This document shows positions 1 to 6,499 of a DNA stretch of 7,451 nt, one piece after another; the first letter of the stretch is position 1, and each line of letters opens with the position of its first letter. Made by a program: the position numbers and the translations under genes. This stretch comes from Patescibacteria group bacterium. Lineage in GTDB: Bacteria; Patescibacteriota; Minisyncoccia; CAIUEV01; JAHKAQ01. The notes beneath the pieces were generated by a model. The model was not told the origin of the DNA, ran no database searches, and saw only the letters and a program-made list of their open reading frames with translations. The stretch is from the NCBI GenBank assembly GCA_018825765.1, contig JAHKAQ010000071.1, forward strand, positions 1-7,451. Direction: 5' to 3'.

Positions 1-1
1 C

Positions 2-529
2 GTGAATTCCGGCCAGCTTATCGCGGTTGTAAGTAATAATCGTGATCTTAATTCCACTCTCTATCTCACCATGGAAGAAGTTCAGGGCCTTAAACCCGGG
101 GATGATGTTCAGATTAATTGCGCCAATAATGACTCGCAAAACCTAACCCGGGAAATCGCGAAAATTGACTCCATCTCTTCCGTGCCCAATAGCAGTAATT
201 CGCGCTATGCCCTGGCGATTGATTTTCCTCAAGGATCGACCTGCGTTTTAGCCAATAACTTCGTCAAAGCTAACTTTAAGATTACCGGACAAATCGGCTC
301 TAATCTGGTCTACTTACCGCTTGAAGCCGTAAAAATCGGCCAGAACAGAAACATAGTTTTCGTAATCCAGGATAACGCGGCCAAAACAAGAGAAGTAAAA
401 ACCGGCAATGTTTTCGGCCAATATATAGAAATAACCCATGGACTAAACCAGGGGGAAGTGGTAGCCATTGGCGGAAGCCGCAACCTCCAGGACGGGGATG
501 AAGTTTTTATTTCCTCTGATCTAAACTAA
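2..529 (+). CDS. RND efflux periplasmic adaptor subunit (membrane fusion protein), C-terminal part
   Basis: This is the 3' portion of a membrane fusion (HlyD/AcrA-type) adaptor, which links an RND permease to the outside of the cytoplasmic membrane. The reading frame is open to the left edge, so the GTG at base 2 is probably an internal valine codon; 175 codons remain of a family usually about 350-450 long. Residues 1-95 (counted from base 2) look like the beta-barrel domain, including the turn LKPGDDVQI (30-38). Residues 96-172 look like the membrane-proximal domain: VYLPLEAV (103-110), a VFVIQD strand (119-124), then REVKTGNVFGQYIEITHGL and a closing LQDGDEVFI, which is the standard end of RND-linked adaptors. 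The signal/anchor, lipoyl and hairpin regions are outside the window. It ends 2 bases before the permease start, so the two are surely one operon. The family call is firm; the substrate is unknown. Confidence 0.88.
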   Translation: MNSGQLIAVVSNNRDLNSTLYLTMEEVQGLKPGDDVQINCANNDSQNLTREIAKIDSISSVPNSSNSRYALAIDFPQGSTCVLANNFVKANFKITGQIGSNLVYLPLEAVKIGQNRNIVFVIQDNAAKTREVKTGNVFGQYIEITHGLNQGEVVAIGGSRNLQDGDEVFISSDLN

Positions 530-531
530 TC

Positions 532-3500
532 ATGGACTCTAAAATCAATCCCAAAACCCGCGACCGGCTTGCAGCGCTTATCAGGAAGTTTGAAAAATCC
601 CCGCTCTCGGTTTTTATCCGGCGCCGGAAACTTTCCTATCTTATTATTCTTTTTCTTCTCCTGGTAGGAATTTTTCAGATAAAAACCCTGCCGCGCGAAC
701 TGAATCCCGAAGTTGAAATCCCTATCGGCCTTATAAGCGTTTCTTATCCCGGCGCCTCTTCCCTTGACGTGGAAGAACAAGTGACTAAAGAAATTGAATC
801 CAAAATATCCGGCCTGGAAGGAATAAGCAAATTAGAATCAAGCTCCAGCTTTGGTTTTTCCCGGCTGACCGTGGAGTTTGAACCTGATCAGAACCTGGAA
901 AACTCAATCAGAAAACTAAAGGACAAAGTGGATGAGGCAAAACCCGATTTGCCTGAAGACGCCAACGATCCCCAGGTTACTGAAGTAAGTATTATCGACT
1001 ATCCAATTTTCGCTTTTTCACTCCAGGGGAAAAACCATGATAAATCCGAGCTAAAAGAATTCGCCCAAAAAATAAAAGATCGCGTCAAAGGCATCAATGG
1101 AGTTGATAAAGTGGAAATAATCGGCGGCGAAGAAAAAGAGATAAAAATAGAACTCTTGCCTGACAAATTAAGCGAACTGGGCGTTAGCGCCGCCACCATT
1201 TCCAATGCCATCAATTCCGAAAATATTAACCTGCCCATAGGCTCCGTAGAAATAGGAAAGCTTGCCTATAGCGTTAGGGTGGAAAACGAATTTCAAAACG
1301 CCTCGCAAATTGGCGACCTTATTGTTGACCAGAAAGATCAAATAAACATACGCCTAAAAGACGTAGCCAATGTCTATGAAGACTTTGAAACCCAAAAAAG
1401 CGTCTCGCGCATTTCCGTGAAGGGCCAGCCCTTTCAAGATACTGTCTCCATTCAAATCTATAAAAAAACCGGCGGCGACGTGACCAAAATCGCAAAAATT
1501 GTCAAAGAAACCATAGAACAGGGCCGCGGCAGTCTTTATCCACAGGACGTGGAAGTGGTTCTAACCACTGACTACGCCTATTACGTTGAAAAAAGCATTA
1601 GCGATCTAGTTCAAAACGGCCTGGGCACCATAGTCATCGTTCTCATACTCCTGCTTATTTTCCTGGGCCCAAAAGAAGCTTTCATCGCCAGCCTGGCCAT
1701 TCCTTTTTCCTTTTTTATTTCCTTTAGCACCATGGCGCTCACTGATCAAAGCCTGAACTTCATTACTCTTTTTTCTTTAGTGCTTGCCCTGGGCCTGCTG
1801 GTGGATTCAGCCGTAGTAATAGTCGAAGGCATGTATGAAAAAATAACCAAATACCGCATGAGCGGCTATGCCGCGGCCATGCTCTCGGTCCAGGAATACG
1901 CCGCTCCGCTTTTATCCGGCATGCTCACTACCGTGGCCGCTTTTGTGCCCCTGTTGTTTATCAAAGGAATTTTTGGCCAATTTCTAGTGGGCATTCCCAT
2001 TATAGTCATTTCCACTCTTACCGCCGCCTTATTTGTGTCGCTGGCCATTATTCCAACTATTGGCTCGGTTTTTCTTCATCCAAAAAAAGACAAGGATGAC
2101 TCGCCCAAAAAACAGCAAAAAAATTTCCTGTCCCGGAACCTGGATAAAATCGCCAGTAATTATCGCGAGTTTCTCTATAATCTAATCTCCTCTAAAAGAA
2201 ATCGCCGCCTAATCCTTATTATGCCCTGGCTGGTATTCTTCGCCTGCCTTTATCTTCCTGTCTCTGGATATCTTAAAATGGAAGCTTTCGGCAATCCAGA
2301 CTCTGAATATTTTTGGGTAAGTCTTAAAATGCCCGAAGGCACGGTCAAAGAAGAAACCGACAGAGTAACAACTCTTATGGAGGAACAGCTTTACGATTTG
2401 CCCGAAGTAGAAAGCCTGGTAAGCTCAATCGGCGCCCAGGCAAGCAATCAGTCAAGTTTTACCGTAAATCTAACTAAAAGAGACCAAAGAGAAATTTCCA
2501 GTCCCCAAATCGTTCAATTAGCCAGAGAAAAATTAAGCCCCATAACTTACGGCCGAATAGAGATTCAGGAAGAAAGCGGCGGCCCTCCGGCCGGATCCGC
2601 CCTGGAAGCTCGAGTCAGCGGACCAGACCTGATTGAGTTGGAAAAAATCGCCCTGGACTTAAAAAAAATAATGCAGGAACTTCCAGGCACTGAAGAAATA
2701 GATACCAACCTGGAATACAATCCTGGAGAGTTTTTAATAAATTTCAATCCTGAAGTTCTGGCTGCTTATTCTCTTTCCACGGCCCAGGTAGCCGGGGAGA
2801 TAAGAAAGGGAGTTTCCGGAGATAACAGCGCTAAAATCACCAGGCAGGGGGATGAATTAAAGATAAATATAAGTTACGGAGAAAAACAAATAAATAATCT
2901 CAATTACTTAAGAAATATCACCATTAGCGCTCCGAATGGCGAAAAACCAGCCCTGGGAAACCTGGCTGATATAAAACTCAACCCCAGTATTAGTTCTATT
3001 AACAGAAGAGACGAAGAGCGAACCATTACTATCCAGGGGAAGAACAAAAAAGGCACAAATATCAATGAGGTAATGACCGCCTTTCAAGAACAGGCGGAAA
3101 AATATAATTTACCCTCGGGTTATGAAATAAACTATGGGGGAGTAAGTCAGGAGCAAAATGAAGTTTACCTGGATATGTTTTACAAAATGATTATTGGTAT
3201 TATTCTTATTCTCTTTATCCTGGTGGCTCAATTTAATTCCTATCGTCAGGCGCTTATTATTCTCCTCACCTTTCCCCTGGCCTTAATCGGTGTAATTTTA
3301 GGCATGACTTTAGCTAACATGACTTTAGATATCCCGGCCTTTATCGGGGTTATTTCCTTGTCCGGCATAGTGGTTAACAACGCCATTATCCTTATTGACT
3401 GCATCAATAAGATGCGCCAAAAAGATAAGGCGCTTTCTATTGCCCGGGCCGCGGCCATTTCAGGCAAAGCCAGGCTTCGCCCTATTATCCTTACCACGGC

Positions 3501-3666
3501 CACCACGGTTTTAGGGCTTCTGCCTCTTTCCATCCGCGAACCTGACTGGAGAAATATGGGCTTTACTATTATTTTTGGACTGACCTTTTCCACCCTGCTC
3601 ACGCTTTTTGTGGTTCCTTCGCTTTACGTCAGTCTTGAGAGTTTAAGAAAAAAGAAAATTCACTAA
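532..3666 (+). CDS. RND-family efflux permease (AcrB/AcrD/AcrF superfamily), complete
   Basis: This is an inner-membrane RND exporter of 1044 residues, the usual family size, expected to work as a trimer with the adaptor just upstream. The layout is classic: TM1 about 34-50; first extracytoplasmic loop about 51-360 with the conserved SYPGASSLDVEEQVT segment; TM2-TM6 about 363-512; a Lys-rich cytoplasmic linker; TM7 about 559-580; second large loop about 582-882; TM8-TM12 about 884-1036. TM4 reads LGLLVDSAVVIVE, with D425 matching AcrB D407 but S426 where AcrB has D408. TM10 reads SGIVVNNAIILID, with N949 where AcrB has K940. R981 and T988 match AcrB R971 and T978. About 25 basic residues precede the usual N-terminus and look cytoplasmic. 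The ATG lies 2 bases after the adaptor stop with no clear Shine-Dalgarno, suggesting translational coupling, and no alternative Met lies before TM1. The substrate (drug, lipid or metal) cannot be told from sequence. Confidence 0.95.
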   Translation: MDSKINPKTRDRLAALIRKFEKSPLSVFIRRRKLSYLIILFLLLVGIFQIKTLPRELNPEVEIPIGLISVSYPGASSLDVEEQVTKEIESKISGLEGISKLESSSSFGFSRLTVEFEPDQNLENSIRKLKDKVDEAKPDLPEDANDPQVTEVSIIDYPIFAFSLQGKNHDKSELKEFAQKIKDRVKGINGVDKVEIIGGEEKEIKIELLPDKLSELGVSAATISNAINSENINLPIGSVEIGKLAYSVRVENEFQNASQIGDLIVDQKDQINIRLKDVANVYEDFETQKSVSRISVKGQPFQDTVSIQIYKKTGGDVTKIAKIVKETIEQGRGSLYPQDVEVVLTTDYAYYVEKSISDLVQNGLGTIVIVLILLLIFLGPKEAFIASLAIPFSFFISFSTMALTDQSLNFITLFSLVLALGLLVDSAVVIVEGMYEKITKYRMSGYAAAMLSVQEYAAPLLSGMLTTVAAFVPLLFIKGIFGQFLVGIPIIVISTLTAALFVSLAIIPTIGSVFLHPKKDKDDSPKKQQKNFLSRNLDKIASNYREFLYNLISSKRNRRLILIMPWLVFFACLYLPVSGYLKMEAFGNPDSEYFWVSLKMPEGTVKEETDRVTTLMEEQLYDLPEVESLVSSIGAQASNQSSFTVNLTKRDQREISSPQIVQLAREKLSPITYGRIEIQEESGGPPAGSALEARVSGPDLIELEKIALDLKKIMQELPGTEEIDTNLEYNPGEFLINFNPEVLAAYSLSTAQVAGEIRKGVSGDNSAKITRQGDELKINISYGEKQINNLNYLRNITISAPNGEKPALGNLADIKLNPSISSINRRDEERTITIQGKNKKGTNINEVMTAFQEQAEKYNLPSGYEINYGGVSQEQNEVYLDMFYKMIIGIILILFILVAQFNSYRQALIILLTFPLALIGVILGMTLANMTLDIPAFIGVISLSGIVVNNAIILIDCINKMRQKDKALSIARAAAISGKARLRPIILTTATTVLGLLPLSIREPDWRNMGFTIIFGLTFSTLLTLFVVPSLYVSLESLRKKKIH

Positions 3667-3683
3667 ACTAATTTTTATTTTTT
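3648..3683. terminator. A/T-only hairpin at the convergence of the RND operon and bL28
   Basis: AAAAAAGAAAATT (3648-3660) can pair with AATTTTTATTTTTT (3670-3683) around a 9-base loop: 6 inner pairs, a G-T wobble with one bulged A, then 6 outer A-T pairs. It covers the last codons of both convergent genes and their 8-base gap. The U-rich arm is present on either strand, so it could end both transcripts. The stem has no G-C pair and there is no separate U-tract after it, so its strength as an intrinsic terminator is doubtful. It may simply reflect Lys-rich C-termini (KKK codons) on opposite strands. Confidence 0.3.
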
Positions 3684-3884
3684 AGACTTTCCAGCCTTAT
3701 CTTTCACCTTGGTCATTGTTTTTATGCAAGTTGTGCAAAGCCTGACTCTAAGGCCGGCCACGGTTTTTTTTTGAAGATTCGCGCCCTGGATTTTAATGCC
3801 GCAACGATTATATTGACCGCGCAGTTTATTTACATGTTGGGCTTTATTGTAAGTTTTTCCGCAGATATCACAGCTTTTTGCCAT
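3675..3884 (-). CDS. rpmB: 50S ribosomal protein bL28
   Basis: This encodes bL28 of the large ribosomal subunit, 69 residues, a normal length. The N-terminus MAKSCDICGK carries one CxxC pair (C5, C8) and LCTTC the second (C50, C53). Together they form the zinc-ribbon pattern of the cysteine-containing bL28 type; an extra Cys sits at 28. The family signature NLQKKTV (37-43) followed by the basic strand LRVRLC is present, and the tail is Lys-rich. The gene stands alone: its 3' end meets the RND permease 8 bases away, and its 5' end diverges from the M50 protease gene. The ATG is preceded by a good TATAAT only 14 bases upstream and by no Shine-Dalgarno, so the message is probably nearly leaderless. 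The identification is firm. Confidence 0.95.
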   Translation of the reverse strand: MAKSCDICGKTYNKAQHVNKLRGQYNRCGIKIQGANLQKKTVAGLRVRLCTTCIKTMTKVKDKAGKSKK

Positions 3885-3906
3885 TTGATCATTATTTAAT
3901 TATACT
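3878..3906 (+). promoter_or_regulatory. Predicted sigma-70-type promoter for the M50 protease gene
   Basis: TTGCCA (3878-3883, one mismatch to TTGACA), a 17-base spacer and TATACT (3901-3906, one mismatch to TATAAT) make a near-consensus promoter. Its start site would be near 3913, leaving a leader of about 28 bases before the ATG at 3941. The -35 box covers the bL28 start codon on the other strand. No convincing Shine-Dalgarno is visible in the leader. Confidence 0.6.
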
Positions 3907-3928
3907 TAAGAAATACTAATCAATTAAA
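3899..3928 (-). promoter_or_regulatory. Predicted sigma-70-type promoter for bL28
   Basis: On the minus strand a perfect -10 TATAAT lies at 3904-3899. The best -35 at normal spacing is weak: TTTAAT (3928-3923) with an 18-base spacer. A better-looking TTGACT (3941-3936) is about 31 bases away, too far. Transcription would begin about 6-8 bases before the bL28 ATG, giving a very short leader. The box overlaps the -10 of the opposite promoter. Confidence 0.5.
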
Positions 3929-3940
3929 TCCGCCAAGTCA

Positions 3941-4570
3941 ATGGACCTTACTTTTCTATCCCAAATAATCGGCTTTATTACCGCGCTTACCGTGCATGAA
4001 TTTTCTCACGCCTTTATAGCCAATAGATTAGGCGATCCCACAGCCAAATACGCCGACCGGTTAAGCCTGAATCCCCTAAAACACATTGATCCCTTCGGCA
4101 CCGTGCTCCTGCCGCTTATTCTTATTATCAGTCACGCGCCTTTTGTTTTTGGCTGGGCCAAGCCCGTGCCGGTTAATCCCTATAATTTAAAAGGAAAATA
4201 CGGAGGAACCTGGGTCAGCCTGGCCGGTCCGGCTGCTAATTTTCTTATAGCCATTTTCATCGCTTTAGTGCTTCGTTTCCTGCCTGATTCAATTACTGCC
4301 TCCTGGAGTAATGAATTTTTCCGCCTGTTTATTTTTATAGCCTCAATAAACGTGACTTTTGGCCTGTTTAATCTGATTCCGGTTCCGCCGCTTGATGGAT
4401 CTAAAATTTTAATGGATATCCTGCCGCCTTCCATGAATAATGTGAAAGAATTTCTCACCCGCTACGGCTCTATTTTGCTCATGATCTTTATCCTTTTCGG
4501 CGGTAATTTGTTATTCTTTGGCGTTATGCTTATTATGTCTCTTCTTTTTAACGGTATCGTGATTAACTAA
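3941..4570 (+). CDS. Site-2 protease family protein (M50 intramembrane zinc metalloprotease)
   Basis: This is a 209-residue compact membrane metalloprotease of the site-2 (M50/S2P) family. Such enzymes cut transmembrane segments inside the lipid bilayer, often in signalling or clearance of membrane proteins. The zinc-binding HEFSH motif (19-23; H19, E20, H23) lies in the first transmembrane helix. The third ligand is D152 in NLIPVPPLDG (144-153). The family segments GWAKPVPVNPYN (71-82) and SLAGPAAN (93-100) are intact. Hydrophobic helices lie near 5-27, 52-66, 95-114, 126-146 and 176-206. There is no PDZ domain and no CBS domain, so it belongs to the small group rather than RseP-like enzymes. 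It appears to have its own promoter, diverging from bL28. Its end is 10 bases from the convergent end of the ftsH operon. Its substrate cannot be inferred. All active-site residues are present, so it should be active. Confidence 0.93.
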   Translation: MDLTFLSQIIGFITALTVHEFSHAFIANRLGDPTAKYADRLSLNPLKHIDPFGTVLLPLILIISHAPFVFGWAKPVPVNPYNLKGKYGGTWVSLAGPAANFLIAIFIALVLRFLPDSITASWSNEFFRLFIFIASINVTFGLFNLIPVPPLDGSKILMDILPPSMNNVKEFLTRYGSILLMIFILFGGNLLFFGVMLIMSLLFNGIVIN

Positions 4571-4580
4571 CCTCTGTTTT

Positions 4581-5438
4581 TTATTGATCCGCGGCCGGCA
4601 ACTGATAGCTCCTTATTTCCAAAACCATTGGCTTTTTATCTTTTTGACTGTATACCGCTCTTATGATGCCGGTCTTTTTAGCGACCCAGAAAACAAGATT
4701 AGCCGTCCAGCGATCTTCCCGACAGTTATTCTCTCCCTCTAAATCGTCCATATCCGCGCAAATAATAGTTAAAACCCATTTTGATTCAATTTTTTTAGCA
4801 ATTATTTCTCCCATTATGGTTTGTATTTTTTCCTCTCCCCAGACATTTAAGATCCCATTGGCCTTTTCCCGATAAGCGCCTTTTATTTTCGCAGGGTCAT
4901 TTTCATCCGGGATTTCATTTTTTGTCTCCACCTCAAAGTTCCAGGAAGTTATCTCTTCAATATTGGCCGGTATTAAGAAACCATTAGCGCTAACCGGCGT
5001 TATAATCTGACCTTTTTTATCCAAAGCCCGAAACATCGTCAATCTGTCCAGAATAACTCCGCCGCCATTAGCGCAACTGGCTCTGGTTTCAAAATCCCAG
5101 CTTTGGTCTAAAAAAACAGCCTTAATAATCTGGCTGCCGTTTTCAGGTTCGGGAATTTTCAACTCAAGAATATTGGTTCTTTCTCCGTCTGAAATGTTAT
5201 ACCGCCAATTAGCTCCGGGTATAAAAGGCATAAATTCACTGCCGCAAAATTCCTGTTTGTTCATCTCCTGGGTATCGGCCAGTTTTTTTAATTCCTCTCT
5301 TTTTTGGTCTAAAAATTTTTCGTCTATTTTTTGCGGCCTGTCATTTCCGCCCCACCGGTGAATGCTTTTTAAACCCAGGCTAATCGCCAAAAAACCTATT
5401 ATTCCCAGTCCTAAAAAGAGTAATAAAAATTTTTTCAT
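4581..5438 (-). CDS. Membrane-anchored exported protein of unknown function
   Basis: I do not recognise this 285-residue protein. The N-terminus MKKF plus a hydrophobic stretch (about 4-23) is a signal peptide or single membrane anchor; no lipobox cysteine follows. A charged, probably helical spacer (34-62) leads to a soluble domain rich in predicted beta strands. The domain opens with PFIPGANWRYNI (71-82) and closes with VFWVAKKTGIIRAVY (249-263). That arrangement resembles bacterial exported proteins that start with a 'PL-x-G-x-W-x-Y' motif and end with 'W-x-A-x-x-x-G-[LI]-[VI]', but this is a look-alike judgement, not a family assignment. Four cysteines (65, 122, 227, 239) all lie outside the membrane segment and could form two disulfides. 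The start overlaps the upstream gene's stop (ATGA), with a good Shine-Dalgarno. It is the last gene of the ftsH operon. The gene call is firm, the function open. Confidence 0.85.
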   Translation of the reverse strand: MKKFLLLFLGLGIIGFLAISLGLKSIHRWGGNDRPQKIDEKFLDQKREELKKLADTQEMNKQEFCGSEFMPFIPGANWRYNISDGERTNILELKIPEPENGSQIIKAVFLDQSWDFETRASCANGGGVILDRLTMFRALDKKGQIITPVSANGFLIPANIEEITSWNFEVETKNEIPDENDPAKIKGAYREKANGILNVWGEEKIQTIMGEIIAKKIESKWVLTIICADMDDLEGENNCREDRWTANLVFWVAKKTGIIRAVYSQKDKKPMVLEIRSYQLPAADQ

Positions 5439-6499
5439 TTTTCTCTCTCCAGCGGAGAAATTTTCGAACTTTTTACTAATTGCTGATTTACCGGCGCCTT
5501 AGCCGCTATTTTTTTTAATCGACTCTTCTCTTTTTGCCTTTCTTGTATTTTTTCCCCGTTAATTTCTTTAAAAAACAAAACCCACATTGAATATTCAAAA
5601 ACCAGCCTAATTCCTTTGATAAAAACCGCGCCGGCTATTATCACAAGTAAAAAAAGTATTCCGGTTCCCACCGCGCCCGGGATATTGAAGGTGAAAAAAG
5701 ATAACAATCCCAGTAAAGCTCCAATAATGAGCAGACCCATGATTATAGTCACTGTGGCGATTCCGCCAATCATGCTCGCGGCCAGGTTTATTAAATACAT
5801 TAAAATTACCTTTCCGATTTTTTTCGACATCAAAAGATAGGCTTCACCGTAAGCTGATAAGACTGAATGATTGCTTAAAACAGCCAGTAAAATCGCCAAA
5901 CGACAGACAACGCCAAGAAAAATCGCGATAAACACGAATAAAAATATCCCCAGTATCAACATTGGCACGGCTATCCAAAAAGCCCTGGTAACAAAAAAGA
6001 AAATAATCGGACTGGAAATTACAAAAAGGCTCACCAGAGCGATTAGCGCAGTTATGATTTTTATAAAAACAACCGGCCAGAATTTTTTAAAGCCCAGCTT
6101 AAAGGCTGAAGAAAAATTAACTGAAAGCCGGTTATCAATCTTGTTTACCGCCAAAACAAGCGCGGCTTCACTTATAATACCAAGCACCTTCAGGGCCAAA
6201 AAAACAAGCAACAGCAATCCAGCCGCCACTAGAATAAGTACCAGGTGCTGATGAAAAAAATCGCCAAGCTTGTTCCAAAAATCCATCCACTCGCCCTGGC
6301 TGGCCATTTCTTTTAATTTATCTTCTTCCAGCCCGCCTCCGCCTCCGAAATTTCCACCGCCTCCGCCTCCGCTGGTAAGAGCTGTTAAGATACCAAAAAC
6401 CCACAAGAATCTGTTTTTAAGCGTAATATTAAAAGCCTTTTTTATTATCCGCCAATAATCAATCTCTTTTTGTTTGTTTTTTGTTTGTTTTTTGTTCAT
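5435..6499 (-). CDS. Multi-pass membrane protein with double glycine tract, unknown function
   Basis: This is a 354-residue integral membrane protein. The N-terminus is short and Lys/Gln-rich (1-12). It is followed by YWRIIKKAFNITLKNRFLWVFGIL (split at 15-38), a pattern I associate with uncharacterised membrane proteins of candidate-phyla bacteria whose first helix begins 'LW-x-FG'. Directly after it come two glycine runs, G44-G49 and G52-G56, separated by NF, then an acidic amphipathic segment (57-82). Further hydrophobic segments lie near 86-108, 141-163, 173-207, 229-266 and 278-310, giving about six to eight crossings. The C-tail (312-354) is basic and probably cytoplasmic. No catalytic motif is visible. 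The ATG at 6499 lies inside ftsH (41-base overlap), and no other Met occurs until residue 65, after the first helix, so this start is preferred. It overlaps the downstream exported-protein gene by 4 bases. A role linked to the envelope or to FtsH is only guilt by association. Confidence 0.83.
   Translation of the reverse strand: MNKKQTKNKQKEIDYWRIIKKAFNITLKNRFLWVFGILTALTSGGGGGGNFGGGGGLEEDKLKEMASQGEWMDFWNKLGDFFHQHLVLILVAAGLLLLVFLALKVLGIISEAALVLAVNKIDNRLSVNFSSAFKLGFKKFWPVVFIKIITALIALVSLFVISSPIIFFFVTRAFWIAVPMLILGIFLFVFIAIFLGVVCRLAILLAVLSNHSVLSAYGEAYLLMSKKIGKVILMYLINLAASMIGGIATVTIIMGLLIIGALLGLLSFFTFNIPGAVGTGILFLLVIIAGAVFIKGIRLVFEYSMWVLFFKEINGEKIQERQKEKSRLKKIAAKAPVNQQLVKSSKISPLEREK
5445..5450 (-). 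promoter_or_regulatory. Shine-Dalgarno for the exported protein gene
   Basis: On the minus strand GGAGAG sits 6 bases before the ATG at 5438-5436, inside the last codons of the upstream membrane-protein gene. It is the only clear ribosome-binding site in the window. It supports this start and suggests reinitiation or coupling through the 4-base ATGA overlap. Confidence 0.6.
6332..6373 (-). repeat. GGAGGC-type repeat encoding the double glycine tract
   Basis: On the minus strand the units GGAGGCGGAGGCGG occur twice, flanking AATTTC, and encode six glycines, NF, then five glycines. The tract is an internal low-complexity repeat. It is also dense in GGAGG cores complementary to the usual 16S rRNA 3' end, within coding sequence just after the first transmembrane helix. 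Confidence 0.7.

Noticed and set aside
526..780. An 84-codon open frame on the minus strand opposite the permease start
   Set aside because: It lies wholly across the RND gene, whose translated sequence is strongly family-like there. Its own peptide is low-complexity and unlike any protein I know.
3246..3602. A 118-codon open frame on the minus strand
   Set aside because: It is antisense to TM8-TM12 of the RND permease, where the + frame shows conserved family motifs. Long antisense frames are expected opposite hydrophobic coding sequence.
4577..4582. T6 run between the M50 gene and the exported-protein gene as an intrinsic terminator
   Set aside because: I could find only a 3-base-pair stem (ACG-GTAT-CGT) upstream, and it is not adjacent to the T run.
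5871..6251. A 126-codon open frame on the + strand
   Set aside because: It is antisense to the multi-pass membrane protein, reads as repetitive Lys/Thr/Ile sequence, and has no ribosome-binding site. It interrupts no other evidence for the minus-strand gene.
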